A stretch of DNA of 64,000 nt from Candidatus Vecturithrix granuli (GTDB lineage: Bacteria; Moduliflexota; Moduliflexia; Moduliflexales; Moduliflexaceae). Where the stretch lies: NCBI GenBank assembly GCA_000739535.1, contig DF820464.1:242717-306716 (forward strand). Reading direction: 5' to 3'. Below the pieces are notes generated by a model. That model saw only the letters and a program-made list of their open reading frames with translations, was not told the DNA's origin and ran no database searches. The first letter of the stretch is position 1, and the number at the start of each line of letters is the position of its first letter. The translations under genes and the position numbers were made by a program. Positions 36,048-45,184 of this stretch are shown here, in pieces.

Positions 36048-36078
36048 GAAACCAGGTTTTTGTCAAAAACCTGATTTC
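36048..36078. terminator. Hairpin upstream of the NrtR-like gene, ACCGGGTTT-type
   Basis: GAAACCAGGTTTTTGTCAAAAACCTGATTTC, an imperfect member of the hairpin family. It lies in the leader of the minus-strand gene and ahead of the AT-rich region, so its role as a terminator is doubtful. Confidence 0.5.
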
Positions 36079-36357
36079 TCTGTCTGCTTTCTTGTATAAT
36101 TTATTTTTAATTATACTATTCTTAACCTTCTATGTCGTCAAGTTTTAATTATTTTTTTATGTAATTAGCTGATAATAAATAGCTTATACAACACACGATA
36201 AATTCTAAAAAGAAAAAATGTAAAATTTTTATTATTTTACTTGCAATTTTCTATTAGTTTTATTATTTTTAAATTAAACTAAAAAATAAATATATATGAT
36301 TGACTGTAAATTATGACTTTCAGGTTAAATTGAAAATTAATTAAAAGGAGAATATTT
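36079..36357. other. Very AT-rich leader before the radical SAM pair
   Basis: About 280 bases with long A/T runs, in sharp contrast to the flanking coding DNA. I find only frames of ten codons or fewer, so no precursor peptide is hidden here. It probably holds the promoter (several TATAAT-like and TTGACT-like blocks near 36240-36310) and ends with AAAAGGAG, eight bases before the ATG at 36358. Confidence 0.6.
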
Positions 36358-37842
36358 ATGAAGACAACAACAACTTTTCAAGTAAAATCATCTTACATCA
36401 CGCACATCCGCTGCCATGTTCCGTTTTCACAGAAAAACGACGTCTCCTCGCAGGGGTATGCGAAAAAATTGACCTGGGCCGAAGAACCGCAGACCGCGCT
36501 AATTGAGCCGCAAGCGATTTTTGAGGCCGGGCTTCGCCAGCATCATCTGGCCAATACGGCTTATCCGATTGCACACCGCAAGACGATCTGGGATTATCGC
36601 CAGCCAGCCGAACGTCATACGCCCTTACTCAAAGATGCGTTTGCTACCAGTGATTCTATGTGTCTGTACGCGCATATTCCGTTTTGCGAACGGCGCTGCG
36701 CGTTTTGTGAATATACGGTGTTGGATGCCTACGATGAAGAGCGCGAAGCCGTATATCATCAGGCACTCTTGCAAGAATTGGATCATTATTTAGCACTTCT
36801 TGGGCGCGGCGTAAAACAATTGCGCGGCTTCGATATTGGCGGCGGCACACCATCGCTGATTCAGGCGGCGCGCATTGGCGCACTGGTTGAACGCGTGACG
36901 CAGGGCTTCCGGCTGAGTTCCGATTTCGACATCAGCATTGAAACCACGCCGAAAATTGCTGCTCTTCAACCGGAAAAACTCGCGGCCTACCGCTCCTTCG
37001 GTATTGAACGCATCAGCATGGGTTTGCAGATGGTCAATCCGAAATTGCTACACGATTATGGCCGCGATCTCAATAAAATCGGCTATAATCACCTGGCGGT
37101 CGAAAACATTCGCCGCGCCGGTTTTCAACGCTTCAACATTGACGTGATGTATGGCTTTGCCAGGCAAACCCTGGAAGATTTTCGCCAGACTCTTGATTAC
37201 ACTATTCGCTTAGATCCCGAATACCTCACACTCTATCGTATGCGCTACAAAGGGACGAGCATTTCCGGCGAAGCTGACAAGATCGAATTGACGCGCGTGA
37301 TCGCAATGTACACGCTGGCGAAGCAAATGCTGACTGAAGCGGGTTATCAGGCTAATCCCGGCAAAAATGGCTTCAGCCGGGTTGCAGGCGATCCGGGAAC
37401 CAGCGCATATCTGACGGAGCGGGTGGTGTGGAGCACAGCGTATCTGGGGCTAGGGCTGGGAGCGCAAACCTTTACAAATAACCTGCTGGCCTATAATCAT
37501 GGTGCGGCCACCAAACGCATGGAACACTATCTTCAGACGATTCAGGCGGGCGAGCTTCCGATTCAGGATTTGTATCATCTTCCGCTGAGTGAGGCCATGG
37601 CGAAAATGCTCTCGGTGTCTTTTTATTTCGGAGAAATCCATTTAGGCGCGTTTCGAAAGCGTTTTGGCCTGGAATTGGAACAACGCTTCCCGGATGAAAT
37701 CGCTTTTGTGCTGGAACGCGGCTTAATGGAATATTATGGACAGACCTTGCGCCTCACAAGCAATGGAGCTAATGTCATTAACGGTGTGATCGCCCTGTTT
37801 TACTCCAATCGTGTGAAAGAGCATTTATTAGCATTGCAGTAA
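36358..37842 (+). CDS. HemN-like radical SAM protein
   Basis: The 494-residue protein has a 100-residue N-terminal extension, then the HemN/HemW-type radical SAM core: CERRCAFC at residues 110-117 (CX3CX2C), RGFDIGGGTPSLIQ, FDISIETTPKIA, RISMGLQMVNPKLL and FNIDVMYGFARQTLEDF, and a C-terminal HemN-like domain. True HemN makes protoporphyrinogen, while relatives are heme chaperones, methyltransferases or cyclopropanases. The motif after the third cysteine (EYTV) and the extension differ from HemN. It is followed by a second radical SAM gene on the same strand, so a specialised biosynthetic or modification step is possible. Confidence 0.85.
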   Translation: MKTTTTFQVKSSYITHIRCHVPFSQKNDVSSQGYAKKLTWAEEPQTALIEPQAIFEAGLRQHHLANTAYPIAHRKTIWDYRQPAERHTPLLKDAFATSDSMCLYAHIPFCERRCAFCEYTVLDAYDEEREAVYHQALLQELDHYLALLGRGVKQLRGFDIGGGTPSLIQAARIGALVERVTQGFRLSSDFDISIETTPKIAALQPEKLAAYRSFGIERISMGLQMVNPKLLHDYGRDLNKIGYNHLAVENIRRAGFQRFNIDVMYGFARQTLEDFRQTLDYTIRLDPEYLTLYRMRYKGTSISGEADKIELTRVIAMYTLAKQMLTEAGYQANPGKNGFSRVAGDPGTSAYLTERVVWSTAYLGLGLGAQTFTNNLLAYNHGAATKRMEHYLQTIQAGELPIQDLYHLPLSEAMAKMLSVSFYFGEIHLGAFRKRFGLELEQRFPDEIAFVLERGLMEYYGQTLRLTSNGANVINGVIALFYSNRVKEHLLALQ

Positions 37843-37847
37843 AGGAC

Positions 37848-37886
37848 CTGCCGGACATTGTCGGATAGGTCTGAATTGTCCGACAG
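37848..37886. repeat. Palindrome, CCGGACA/TGTCCG family
   Basis: CTGCCGGACA and TGTCCGACAG arms surround a short inner ATTGTCGG/CTGAATTG pairing. It separates the two radical SAM genes. Related TCCGACAA-type palindromes are at 58326-58387. Confidence 0.6.
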
Positions 37887-37924
37887 AGTAGCCTATTCAA
37901 GGGTTTCCAAAGAGGTAAAAACTT

Positions 37925-38671
37925 ATGAAATCATACACTTTTGCCAATATTCTTTTCAGCGGCCGCTGTAACCTGCGTTGTTCCTATTGCATCGGACACA
38001 ATCAGGCATTACAGACCATGCCGGAAAATTTGCACATTTTCCCGCTCAAAGGGCTGGATCGTTTTGTCGAGCAACTGCGGGAACATGGCATCACACAGAT
38101 TTCATTGACCGGCACAAATACAGACCCACAGCTCTATGCTTACGAGCCTGAACTCCTGGCCACACTTCGCGAACGGATTCCCGATGTCAAGATTGCGCTG
38201 CATACCAACGGATTGTTGGCCTTACACAAAATTGAGGTATTCAATCAATATGATCGCGCGACGATTTCGCTGCCGTCGTTTCAGCCGGGAACCTATCGTC
38301 AATTGACCGGACGCTCGCAGGTGCTTGATCTGGCCGCAATCGTGCAGGTATCAACCATTCCCTTGAAAATTTCGACCATCATTACGGAGCACAATATCAA
38401 TGAAATTCCTGAGATCGTTAGTCGTTGCCGCGACCTGGGAATTTCCAGAATAGTGTTGCGCAAACAATATGGCGATACCCGTAATTGGCCGCTTTTTCCG
38501 CAGTATAAACCCATTCGGTTTTTTGGCGGGAATCCAGTGTATGATCTTGACGGAATGGAAGTCACGATCTGGGATTTTTCGCGCTCCGCAGTACGTTGTC
38601 TGAATTTATTCAGCGATGGATCGGTCAGCGCGGAATATCAATTAACCAGAAGTCATATAGAGTACAATTAA
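37925..38671 (+). CDS. Small radical SAM protein (MoaA/PqqE-like core)
   Basis: The 248-residue product starts almost at the Fe-S motif, CNLRCSYC at residues 15-22, within FSGRCNLRCSYCIGHNQ. Further core pieces are QISLTGTNTDPQLYAYEPEL (in place of the GGEP strand), IALHTNGLL, ISLPSFQPGTYRQLTG and VVLRKQYG-like SRIVLRKQYG. A lone late cysteine (VRCLNLFSDGS) could be a remnant of an auxiliary cluster site. It has no SPASM domain. It lies 82 bases after the HemN-like gene with AGAGGT before its ATG. Substrate unknown. Confidence 0.82.
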   Translation: MKSYTFANILFSGRCNLRCSYCIGHNQALQTMPENLHIFPLKGLDRFVEQLREHGITQISLTGTNTDPQLYAYEPELLATLRERIPDVKIALHTNGLLALHKIEVFNQYDRATISLPSFQPGTYRQLTGRSQVLDLAAIVQVSTIPLKISTIITEHNINEIPEIVSRCRDLGISRIVLRKQYGDTRNWPLFPQYKPIRFFGGNPVYDLDGMEVTIWDFSRSAVRCLNLFSDGSVSAEYQLTRSHIEYN

Positions 38672-38799
38672 AGTTTCGACGCATAAAAAGCTTGACGTGT
38701 CTCTCTATCCATGCAAGAAAATCATTCTGTTGTAGCAAAAAAATTTTGATAGTTACTTATGTGAAGCAGGAAATTATATTCAAGGAGGAACCTATACGT

Positions 38800-40350
38800 A
38801 TGAAGAATTTACGATTATGGACGCTTGGAGTGATATTGCTCGGAGGAATGATTTTTCTGGGATTTTCAACACACACCATGGCTGCAGAACAGGTGTTGAC
38901 CATTGCCCTGGATACGAACCCTACCAATCTTGATCCACGTTTAGCGACAGATCTGAATTCTGCCCGCGTGTATCAAATTGTGACAAACGGCCTGGTCAAA
39001 AAGGATCCGCAACTAAATCTTGTTCCGGATTTGGCGGAACGTTGGGAAAATCCCGATGACAAAACCTATGTATTTTACCTGCGCAAAGGGGTTAAGTTTC
39101 ATGACGGCTCGGAATTTACGGCTGAAGACGTCAAATATACTTTTGAGAGTATCCTTGATCCGGAGATGAAGTCGCCCCATGCGGCTGTGTATCAAAAGAT
39201 TGACAGCATCGAAATTGTTGATCCTTACACGATCAAATTTGTCATGAAAGAGGTTTTTTCCCCATTTTTGATTGAAATGATCATGCCGATTGTTCCGAAA
39301 AACACGCTCGAAGCGTTGGAGGGGAAAGCATTTACAACTACCCTGGTCGGTACTGGACCATTTAAGCTCGTGGAATGGACGCCAGATGAACAACTGGTAT
39401 TTGAAGCTAATCCTGACTATTTTGAAGGCGCGCCGAAACTTGCAAAAGTGATCTATCGAATTATCCCTGATGAAACCGTGCGCTTTCTGGAGTTGAAGCA
39501 AGGCGGTATTGATTTTGTGCAGAACGCGATTGCGCCGGATTTGGTGCCGGTCGCCCAACAAACTCCGGGCTTGACCGTGTTGGCTAAAGAGAGCGTGGTG
39601 ATTAACTATCTGGGCTTTAATTTGAAAGATCCGGTGCTCTCCAATGTCAAGGTGCGGCAGGCCATGGCCTATGCAATTGACCGGCAGGCGATGATTGACT
39701 ATCTGCTGAAAGGACAGGCTACCCCGGCGACCGGCTTGCTTTCTCCGGCAAACTGGGCTTATGAGCCTGATGTGCAGATGTATCCCTATGATGTCGAAAA
39801 AGCCAAAGCGTTACTTGATGAAGCCGGTTATCCGGATCCGGATGGTGACGGACCACAATCGCGATTGAAAATCTCCTATAAAACTTCTACCGGTGACCTC
39901 AATATTCGTATTGGTGAAGTCTTGCAAGATCAATTAAAAAAGGTCGGGATCGAAGTGAGCGAAATTCAGAGTTTTGAATGGGCCAAGTTTTATAATGATG
40001 TGATTGCCGGAAATTTCCAGATTTACACCTTACGCTGGGTCGGTATTACCGAACCGGACATCCTGCATTCCATTTTTCATTCCAGCATGATCCCGCCCAA
40101 CGGTCGGAATCGCGGATATTACGCCAATCCGCGCATTGATGAACTCACGGAGCAGGCGCGTCTGGTGATTGACGTGCAGGAACGCAAAAAAATTTATAGT
40201 GAGATCCAAAAAATCCTGGCTGAAGATCTGCCCTATATTTTCCTCTGGTATCCGCATAACATTGTCGTGATGAATGCGAAGGTCAAAGACTTTGTGCTCT
40301 ACCCTGAGGGCAACTTCGCCTCGTTCAAAGATATGTGGATTGAGGAATAA
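38800..40350 (+). CDS. Peptide/nickel-type ABC binding protein (SBP family 5)
   Basis: From the ATG at 38800 (AAGGAGGAA upstream) the protein has 516 residues. A signal peptide ends near THTMAAEQ, then the family 5 core follows: LTIALDTNPTNLDPRLATDLNS, LVPDLAERWENPDDKTYVFYLRKGVKFHDG, LVGTGPFKLVEW, VRQAMAYAIDRQAMIDYLLKG and a C-terminal IFHSSMIPPNGRNRGYY region. Such proteins bind oligopeptides, heme, nickel chelates or sugars. No cognate permease or ATPase is in the window. It follows the two radical SAM genes by 128 bases, so transport of their substrate or product is possible. Confidence 0.88.
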   Translation: MKNLRLWTLGVILLGGMIFLGFSTHTMAAEQVLTIALDTNPTNLDPRLATDLNSARVYQIVTNGLVKKDPQLNLVPDLAERWENPDDKTYVFYLRKGVKFHDGSEFTAEDVKYTFESILDPEMKSPHAAVYQKIDSIEIVDPYTIKFVMKEVFSPFLIEMIMPIVPKNTLEALEGKAFTTTLVGTGPFKLVEWTPDEQLVFEANPDYFEGAPKLAKVIYRIIPDETVRFLELKQGGIDFVQNAIAPDLVPVAQQTPGLTVLAKESVVINYLGFNLKDPVLSNVKVRQAMAYAIDRQAMIDYLLKGQATPATGLLSPANWAYEPDVQMYPYDVEKAKALLDEAGYPDPDGDGPQSRLKISYKTSTGDLNIRIGEVLQDQLKKVGIEVSEIQSFEWAKFYNDVIAGNFQIYTLRWVGITEPDILHSIFHSSMIPPNGRNRGYYANPRIDELTEQARLVIDVQERKKIYSEIQKILAEDLPYIFLWYPHNIVVMNAKVKDFVLYPEGNFASFKDMWIEE

Positions 40351-40459
40351 AGAGACGTTTATCCATTAAAAACAGAACCGGGCGTCACCTGAGCAGATGA
40401 TGCCCGGTATGATTCGGGGAGGCCTTCTACTTCAGGTTTAGGCCGTTAGTATTATTTTT

Positions 40460-40573
40460 GGTAGTGGTTAAATGGTAAGTGATACGTTCCCTGAGCGAAG
40501 TCGAAGGGAACGGTGATCGGCTCGTTTCGACTTCGCTCAACGAGCGGACATCACTTACTATTTAACCACTGCC
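40460..40573. repeat. MITE-like element, arms GGTAGTGGTTAAAT, core 1-type
   Basis: GGTAGTGGTTAAAT-GGTAAGTGAT at the left and ATCACTTAC-T-ATTTAACCACTGCC at the right, enclosing GAGCGAAGTCGAA and TTCGACTTCGCTC. Same arms as 9245-9429 and 56752-56864. A GC hairpin (ACCGGGCGTCA ... TGATGCCCGGT) just before it, at 40377-40408, may end the binding-protein transcript. Confidence 0.8.
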
Positions 40574-40577
40574 AACA

Positions 40578-40823
40578 TCACGTATCAAGGTGACGAAATT
40601 TCTTTTTTAGATCAAGATCATCAGCAACCACAATATCTTCCAGGGTTTGTACCCGTTCCTGGAGGGCTTTCATCGGCTCACGAGCTTCCAATTCCTGAAT
40701 ACGGCGTTCCAATTCTTGAAGTTTTGCTGCATTGCCGCCCTGTTTCGCTTTTGTCCATGTCGAAAAACATCTGGTAATTATCCATCCCGAAATTCCCAGT
40801 GCTGCGACTTCAAAGGGTCCCAT
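40578..40823 (-). CDS. Small membrane-anchored coiled-coil protein (PspB-like)
   Basis: The 81-residue protein has a hydrophobic N-terminus (GPFEVAALGISGWIITRCF) and then a heptad-like helix (LQELERRIQELEAREPMKALQERVQTLEDIV). The RVQTLEDIV ... D-D tail resembles phage-shock protein B and related small envelope-stress proteins. The start has no clear Shine-Dalgarno, and no pspA or pspC is nearby, so the assignment is tentative. It lies between two repeats. Confidence 0.6.
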   Translation of the reverse strand: MGPFEVAALGISGWIITRCFSTWTKAKQGGNAAKLQELERRIQELEAREPMKALQERVQTLEDIVVADDLDLKKKFRHLDT

Positions 40824-40834
40824 ATTTTGTTCAT

Positions 40835-40888
40835 TCGTTTGTAATAAACGCTTCAGCCTCTACAAACGCTAAAGCGTTTACTACGAAC
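40835..40888. repeat. Palindromic element, CGCTTCAGCG family
   Basis: TCGTTTGTAATAAACGCTTCAG pairs with CTAAAGCGTTTACTACGA. It sits between the coiled-coil gene and leuC. Confidence 0.7.
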
Positions 40889-40901
40889 CTTCTGCAACAG
40901 T

Positions 40902-42245
40902 TTACGACAGGTATTTTCGTGGATCTGCAATGCGGCCTTCAATCGCGCTGGCGGCCACGGTGGCCGGGCTGGCCAGAAAAATTTGCGCCTCCGGCGAACC
41001 CATGCGCCCCTGATAATTGCGGTTGCTGGAACTGATCATACGGGCTTTGCGGGAAAGTACGCCCATGTGACTGCCGAAACAAGGGCCGCAGTTGGGGGAT
41101 TCCACATTGGCCCCAGCTTTGATAAATACTTCCAATATGCCTTCGTCCAGCGCGCGTTCATATACCTTGCGACTGGCAGGAATCACGATCAAATTGACCT
41201 CCGGGTGCACCTTGTTGCCGCGTAACACCGCTGCCCCGGCCACTAAATCTTCATAACGGCCATTGGTACACGCGCCGAGAAAGGCGTCAGTAATTTTATC
41301 GCTCTCCACCACACAGAAATCCGACGTCGGAGCTTCCTGGCTGCGGGCGATCATCTCCTGCACCCGGGAAATCGGCGTGACATTGGCTGGTTTGTGCGGA
41401 AATGCCACGCAGGGTTCCAATGCGCTCAAATCAACGGTCATGGTGTTAGCATACACCGCATCAGGATCGCTGTCAATCGGCTCCACCGGCCATTGCGCCC
41501 GATCCTTCAAATAGGCTGTCAGATTGTCATCACAGGCCATAATTCCGGTGCGGCCGCTCATCTCTACCGCCATATTACAGATTGTGGTACGAGCATCCAT
41601 GCTCAGTCCGCGTAAACCTTCGCCCGTGAATTCGGCCACGCGCTTTGAACATCCGCCGGCCCCCACTTTCCCAATAATGTAGAGAATAATATCCTTTGAA
41701 TACACGCCCTTTGGCAGTCTTCCGACGAGTTCAAATTTGTTCGATTCCGGCACCACAAAATCGTAAATGTGGCCGGTCGCCATGGCGTAAAATCCATCGG
41801 TAGTGCCCACACCAAAAGCCAATGCGCCCATTGCGCCGTTGGTATCGGTATGTGAGTCTGTACCCAGCACAATGTCCCAGGGCACAATCTGTCCGTCTTC
41901 AATCAAGACCACGTGTTCAATGCCATCCCCTTCTTTGTATGCCTTGATGCCCCTGGGTTTGGCGAATTCTTCCATCAGGTCAATCCCTTCGGCCACCGGC
42001 ACGGAATAAGCCGGCACCGAATGATCGGGCAGAAAAAAGATCCGTTTCGGATCAAAGACTTGCGGGAATTTGTTGTGTTTTTCAAAAATATCGCGAAAGT
42101 TTTCCAGAAACCCTTGAATGGCCGGCGGCCCAATCACATCGTTAAAAAACAATTTGGTAATCGGCAGCCGTTCGATTTTTTCTCCAGCAATGACAGGGCG
42201 TCCTACCTGTCTGGACACAATTTTTTCGACTATCGTCTGTCCCAT
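40902..42245 (-). CDS. leuC: 3-isopropylmalate dehydratase/homoaconitase large subunit
   Basis: The 447-residue product is an aconitase-superfamily large subunit: LGTDSHTDTNGAMGALAFG (about residues 122-140), DAFLGACTNGRYEDL and NCGPCFGSHMGVLS, which supply the three cysteines for the [4Fe-4S] cluster, plus SSSNRNYQGRMG. It is shorter than the 465-residue LeuC type and fits the LeuC2/homoaconitase-like subgroup, which serves leucine, lysine or other 2-hydroxy acid isomerisations. LeuD follows in tandem upstream (minus strand). No leuA or leuB is in the window. Confidence 0.9.
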   Translation of the reverse strand: MGQTIVEKIVSRQVGRPVIAGEKIERLPITKLFFNDVIGPPAIQGFLENFRDIFEKHNKFPQVFDPKRIFFLPDHSVPAYSVPVAEGIDLMEEFAKPRGIKAYKEGDGIEHVVLIEDGQIVPWDIVLGTDSHTDTNGAMGALAFGVGTTDGFYAMATGHIYDFVVPESNKFELVGRLPKGVYSKDIILYIIGKVGAGGCSKRVAEFTGEGLRGLSMDARTTICNMAVEMSGRTGIMACDDNLTAYLKDRAQWPVEPIDSDPDAVYANTMTVDLSALEPCVAFPHKPANVTPISRVQEMIARSQEAPTSDFCVVESDKITDAFLGACTNGRYEDLVAGAAVLRGNKVHPEVNLIVIPASRKVYERALDEGILEVFIKAGANVESPNCGPCFGSHMGVLSRKARMISSSNRNYQGRMGSPEAQIFLASPATVAASAIEGRIADPRKYLS

Positions 42246-42321
42246 ATTCTTCTCCTGTGGAAATCCGGAGTGTCAAAGCTTTGCTTTGACGCGCAAAAGT
42301 AGAGCTTTTGCACTCCAGGTT

Positions 42322-42834
42322 TTATGCTCCTGATAAAAGTTCTTCCAAATGCGCCCGGACGCGGCCAATCATGCCGCCTTGTTGAAAGGTGCGTTTATCG
42401 TCGGGGTGCATGGCAAACGCGACCTGTGTGTCTTGCGTGACATTGTGAATGATGCCGGCGTCCAGATCAATACGCAGTTCGTCCCCTTGCCGAAAGCCGG
42501 AGGTATCTTTCAGAGTAATTAAGACCAACCCGTTACTCAGCGAATTCCGGTAAAAAATATCAGGATACGATTGAGCCAGCACGCAGACCACGTGATTATC
42601 TTTAATGGCATATACGGCCTGTTCGCGGCTTGACCCGCAGCCAAAATTGCTGCCTGCCACAATAATGTTCGCAGAAGTTTGCTGACAACGTGTCCGAAAC
42701 TCAGGATCAAATTTGTCAAAAGCAAACGCTTTGAAGTACGCTCGATCCGTACTTTGCTGCAAATACAGGGCCGGAATAATATCATCGGTGTTAATATCCG
42801 ACCCATACACTGAGGTAATTGTTCCTTGAATCAT
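42322..42834 (-). CDS. leuD: 3-isopropylmalate dehydratase/homoaconitase small subunit
   Basis: The 170-residue swivel-domain subunit has SVYGSDINTDDIIPALYLQ at the N-terminus, VAGSNFGCGSSREQAVYAIK (the substrate-binding serine-rich loop) and YRNSLSNGLVLI. It forms the active enzyme with the large subunit encoded 76 bases downstream. A short hairpin (GGAGTGTCAAAGC ... GCTTTTGCACTCC type) lies in the gap between them. Confidence 0.9.
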   Translation of the reverse strand: MIQGTITSVYGSDINTDDIIPALYLQQSTDRAYFKAFAFDKFDPEFRTRCQQTSANIIVAGSNFGCGSSREQAVYAIKDNHVVCVLAQSYPDIFYRNSLSNGLVLITLKDTSGFRQGDELRIDLDAGIIHNVTQDTQVAFAMHPDDKRTFQQGGMIGRVRAHLEELLSGA

Positions 42835-42848
42835 TGGCCTCCTATGAA

Positions 42849-42915
42849 CATGTACCGCGAAACTCCGGTTTCGCGGCTGTCAATGATACGCGAAATCGGA
42901 GTTTCGCGGTACATG
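42849..42915. repeat. Palindromic element, GCGAAACTCC family
   Basis: CATGTACCGCGAAACTCC pairs with GGAGTTTCGCGGTACATG, plus an inner GGTTTCGCG/CGCGAAAT pairing. Close relative of 7674-7738. Confidence 0.8.
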
Positions 42916-42937
42916 CCTGTTTGATTGACGGTTAGAG

Positions 42938-45142
42938 TTAGATGACCTGATCGTGTACCAGGATTTTGTAGCCTGATGGAAAGAGCACTTCGATTTTGTT
43001 GTCCGGCTGAATCGCCGTAACCACGCCATGTCCGAAGTTTTCGTGCCAGATCAAATCCTGTTCACTGAACACATCATACATTGAATACGATTTCGCGGCC
43101 TCGAGGTCTTTGCCTTCAACCGCTTTTTCCCAATCAGAATTTGGCTTGAACATAACCTGTCTTTCCTCTTGATATACTGGTGACGCCAGAGTTTCGGCAG
43201 CTGCCGGCGGCGAAGCCTGCTCAGGTTCGCCGCGTAGCGGAATTGTCACCTGCTCAAGATCGCGCACGATCGGGAACCGGGGCAGGCTTTCCAGAAAGAC
43301 CCGGCCATATTGTTTGGTTAACAGCCGGCTGTCGAGAATACACAGGATGCCCTGATCCTGCTTGCTGCGAATCAGCCGCCCTAATCCCTGTTTGAGCGTA
43401 ATAATTGCCGCAGGCACCTGATATGACATAAAGGGATTTTCACGCCGGTTATTCAAATCTTCAATGCGGGCTTCTACAATCGGCTCTGAGGGTGAGGCAA
43501 AGGGTAGTTTATCAATAATCACGCAGCTCAACGCCTCGCCTTGTACATCAACGCCCTGCCAAAAACTGCTGGTGCCAAACAACACTGAATGCACATCCCG
43601 TTTAAACTCCTCAAGCAGGGCGCTGCGATTCTTCTGCCCTTGTTTTAAGAGCTTATACGGTAAGGCATGTTTCAGTCGCTCATATACGTCATCCATATTT
43701 TTATAACTGGTAAATAACACGAACGCCCGTCCCTGCGATTTTTCCAGGATCTTTTTGATTTCGGAAGCCGCAAACTCAACAAAATCGCGGCTATTCGGTT
43801 CGGGCATCCATTGGGGTAAATACAGCACGGCCTGACGTTCATAATCAAACGGCGATTCGACGATCAATTCCACCGGACGATCAAGCCCTAAACGTTCTTT
43901 GACAAACTGAAAGTTATTGCCGGTCGAAAGCGTGGCCGATGTCAATACAATGCGGGGAAACTGCTGAAAAATATTGCGGCGCATTTCCTGTGAAATATCA
44001 ATGGGCGAAGCGTGTAAAAATACGCCGCGTCCCTGGATTTCACACCAATACACATATCCGGGTTCGCTCATATTCAAAATGAGCTCCAGCCCTTGTTTGG
44101 TTTGCTCGACTCTGTCGGCAATAAAGCGCAGTTCTTCAGTGCTGTCTTTTAAACCGCGCAACTGCGAGGAAAGCATCAGTAGCGTATTGGCAGTATCCGG
44201 GGCGACTTTATAGGCTTCCGCTTTCATGGTGTGTTCACGCAATCGGTAGCGACTCTCAGCGGTTTCAAAACAGCGAAACAGCTTCTGTGAGGTTTGCTGC
44301 AAATTCTGCAAAGTTTTTAAAATCGTGTCATTCTTTATTTTCGCATTCGCAAGTTCTCTGACAACGTTTTGCGTGATTTCTTCGGCCTGATAGCTATTGA
44401 CGCTGATGCTGAAGTAAGACGTGGCAATATTTTCCAGTAAGTGCGCTTCATCAAAAATGAGGGCCTCGTATTCCGGAATCACTTCGCCTAATCCTAATCC
44501 TTTAATCGCCAAATCAGCAAACAGCAGGTGATGGTTCACGATAATCAGGTTCGCCTCTTCTGCCTCCCGTTTCATTTTATACAGAAAACAGTGTCCATAG
44601 CATTCACATTGTTGGCTGTTGCAAGTTTCACGGGTGCAGCACACCTCGCGCCAGGGGCCGTAATTTTCCGGCACGCCGTCCAGTTCAGCGCGGTCACCTG
44701 ATTTAGTGGTTGTCGTCCATTTTTGAATCTTTTGAAAAATTTTTGCCTCATCCGTATCATGAAACAAGGCTTGCTGGCGAAACAGATTCAGTCGTTTCAA
44801 ACAGAGATAGTTGGCGCGGCCCTTCATATACACGGCGTGAAAATCGTTAGACACATATTTGCGCAAGTAGGGAATATCTTTGAAAAACAGTTGCTCCTGG
44901 AGGTTTTTGGTGCCGGTCGAGACAACCGTTTTGACCTTGCTGAATATGGCAGGAATCAGATAAGCCAGGGTTTTGCCCACGCCTGTTCCAGCCTCGACAA
45001 TTAAATGCTGATGGCGTCGAAACGCCTCGGCCACCGCCTGACTCATTTCCACCTGTCCCCGGCGATATTCATAATAGGGCAGAGTTTTGGCTAACAAGCC
45101 ATCTTGCGTGAAAATTGTATGAACATTAGCTAATGACTTCAT
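42938..45142 (-). CDS. DinG/YoaA-type superfamily 2 helicase with C-terminal Tudor-like module
   Basis: The 734-residue protein has Walker A AGTGVGKT (about residues 51-58), XPD-type Fe-S cysteines (Cys114 in NYLC, then CCTRETCNSQQCECYGHC at about 168-185), the DEAH box IFDEAHLL, and the helicase motifs SATLS and GLGRLIRS. It should unwind DNA or DNA:RNA hybrids 5' to 3' during repair. After the helicase a linker of about 90 residues ends in HENFGHGVVTAIQPDNKI and a short beta stretch. This resembles the Tudor-like C-terminal module by which UvrD/PcrA contacts RNA polymerase, which is unusual for a DinG-type protein. The start lacks a strong ribosome-binding site. Confidence 0.88.
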   Translation of the reverse strand: MKSLANVHTIFTQDGLLAKTLPYYEYRRGQVEMSQAVAEAFRRHQHLIVEAGTGVGKTLAYLIPAIFSKVKTVVSTGTKNLQEQLFFKDIPYLRKYVSNDFHAVYMKGRANYLCLKRLNLFRQQALFHDTDEAKIFQKIQKWTTTTKSGDRAELDGVPENYGPWREVCCTRETCNSQQCECYGHCFLYKMKREAEEANLIIVNHHLLFADLAIKGLGLGEVIPEYEALIFDEAHLLENIATSYFSISVNSYQAEEITQNVVRELANAKIKNDTILKTLQNLQQTSQKLFRCFETAESRYRLREHTMKAEAYKVAPDTANTLLMLSSQLRGLKDSTEELRFIADRVEQTKQGLELILNMSEPGYVYWCEIQGRGVFLHASPIDISQEMRRNIFQQFPRIVLTSATLSTGNNFQFVKERLGLDRPVELIVESPFDYERQAVLYLPQWMPEPNSRDFVEFAASEIKKILEKSQGRAFVLFTSYKNMDDVYERLKHALPYKLLKQGQKNRSALLEEFKRDVHSVLFGTSSFWQGVDVQGEALSCVIIDKLPFASPSEPIVEARIEDLNNRRENPFMSYQVPAAIITLKQGLGRLIRSKQDQGILCILDSRLLTKQYGRVFLESLPRFPIVRDLEQVTIPLRGEPEQASPPAAAETLASPVYQEERQVMFKPNSDWEKAVEGKDLEAAKSYSMYDVFSEQDLIWHENFGHGVVTAIQPDNKIEVLFPSGYKILVHDQVI

Positions 45143-45184
45143 CGTATCAATTTGGATTTTTAGGCGCTATGCACTTGTCCATCT

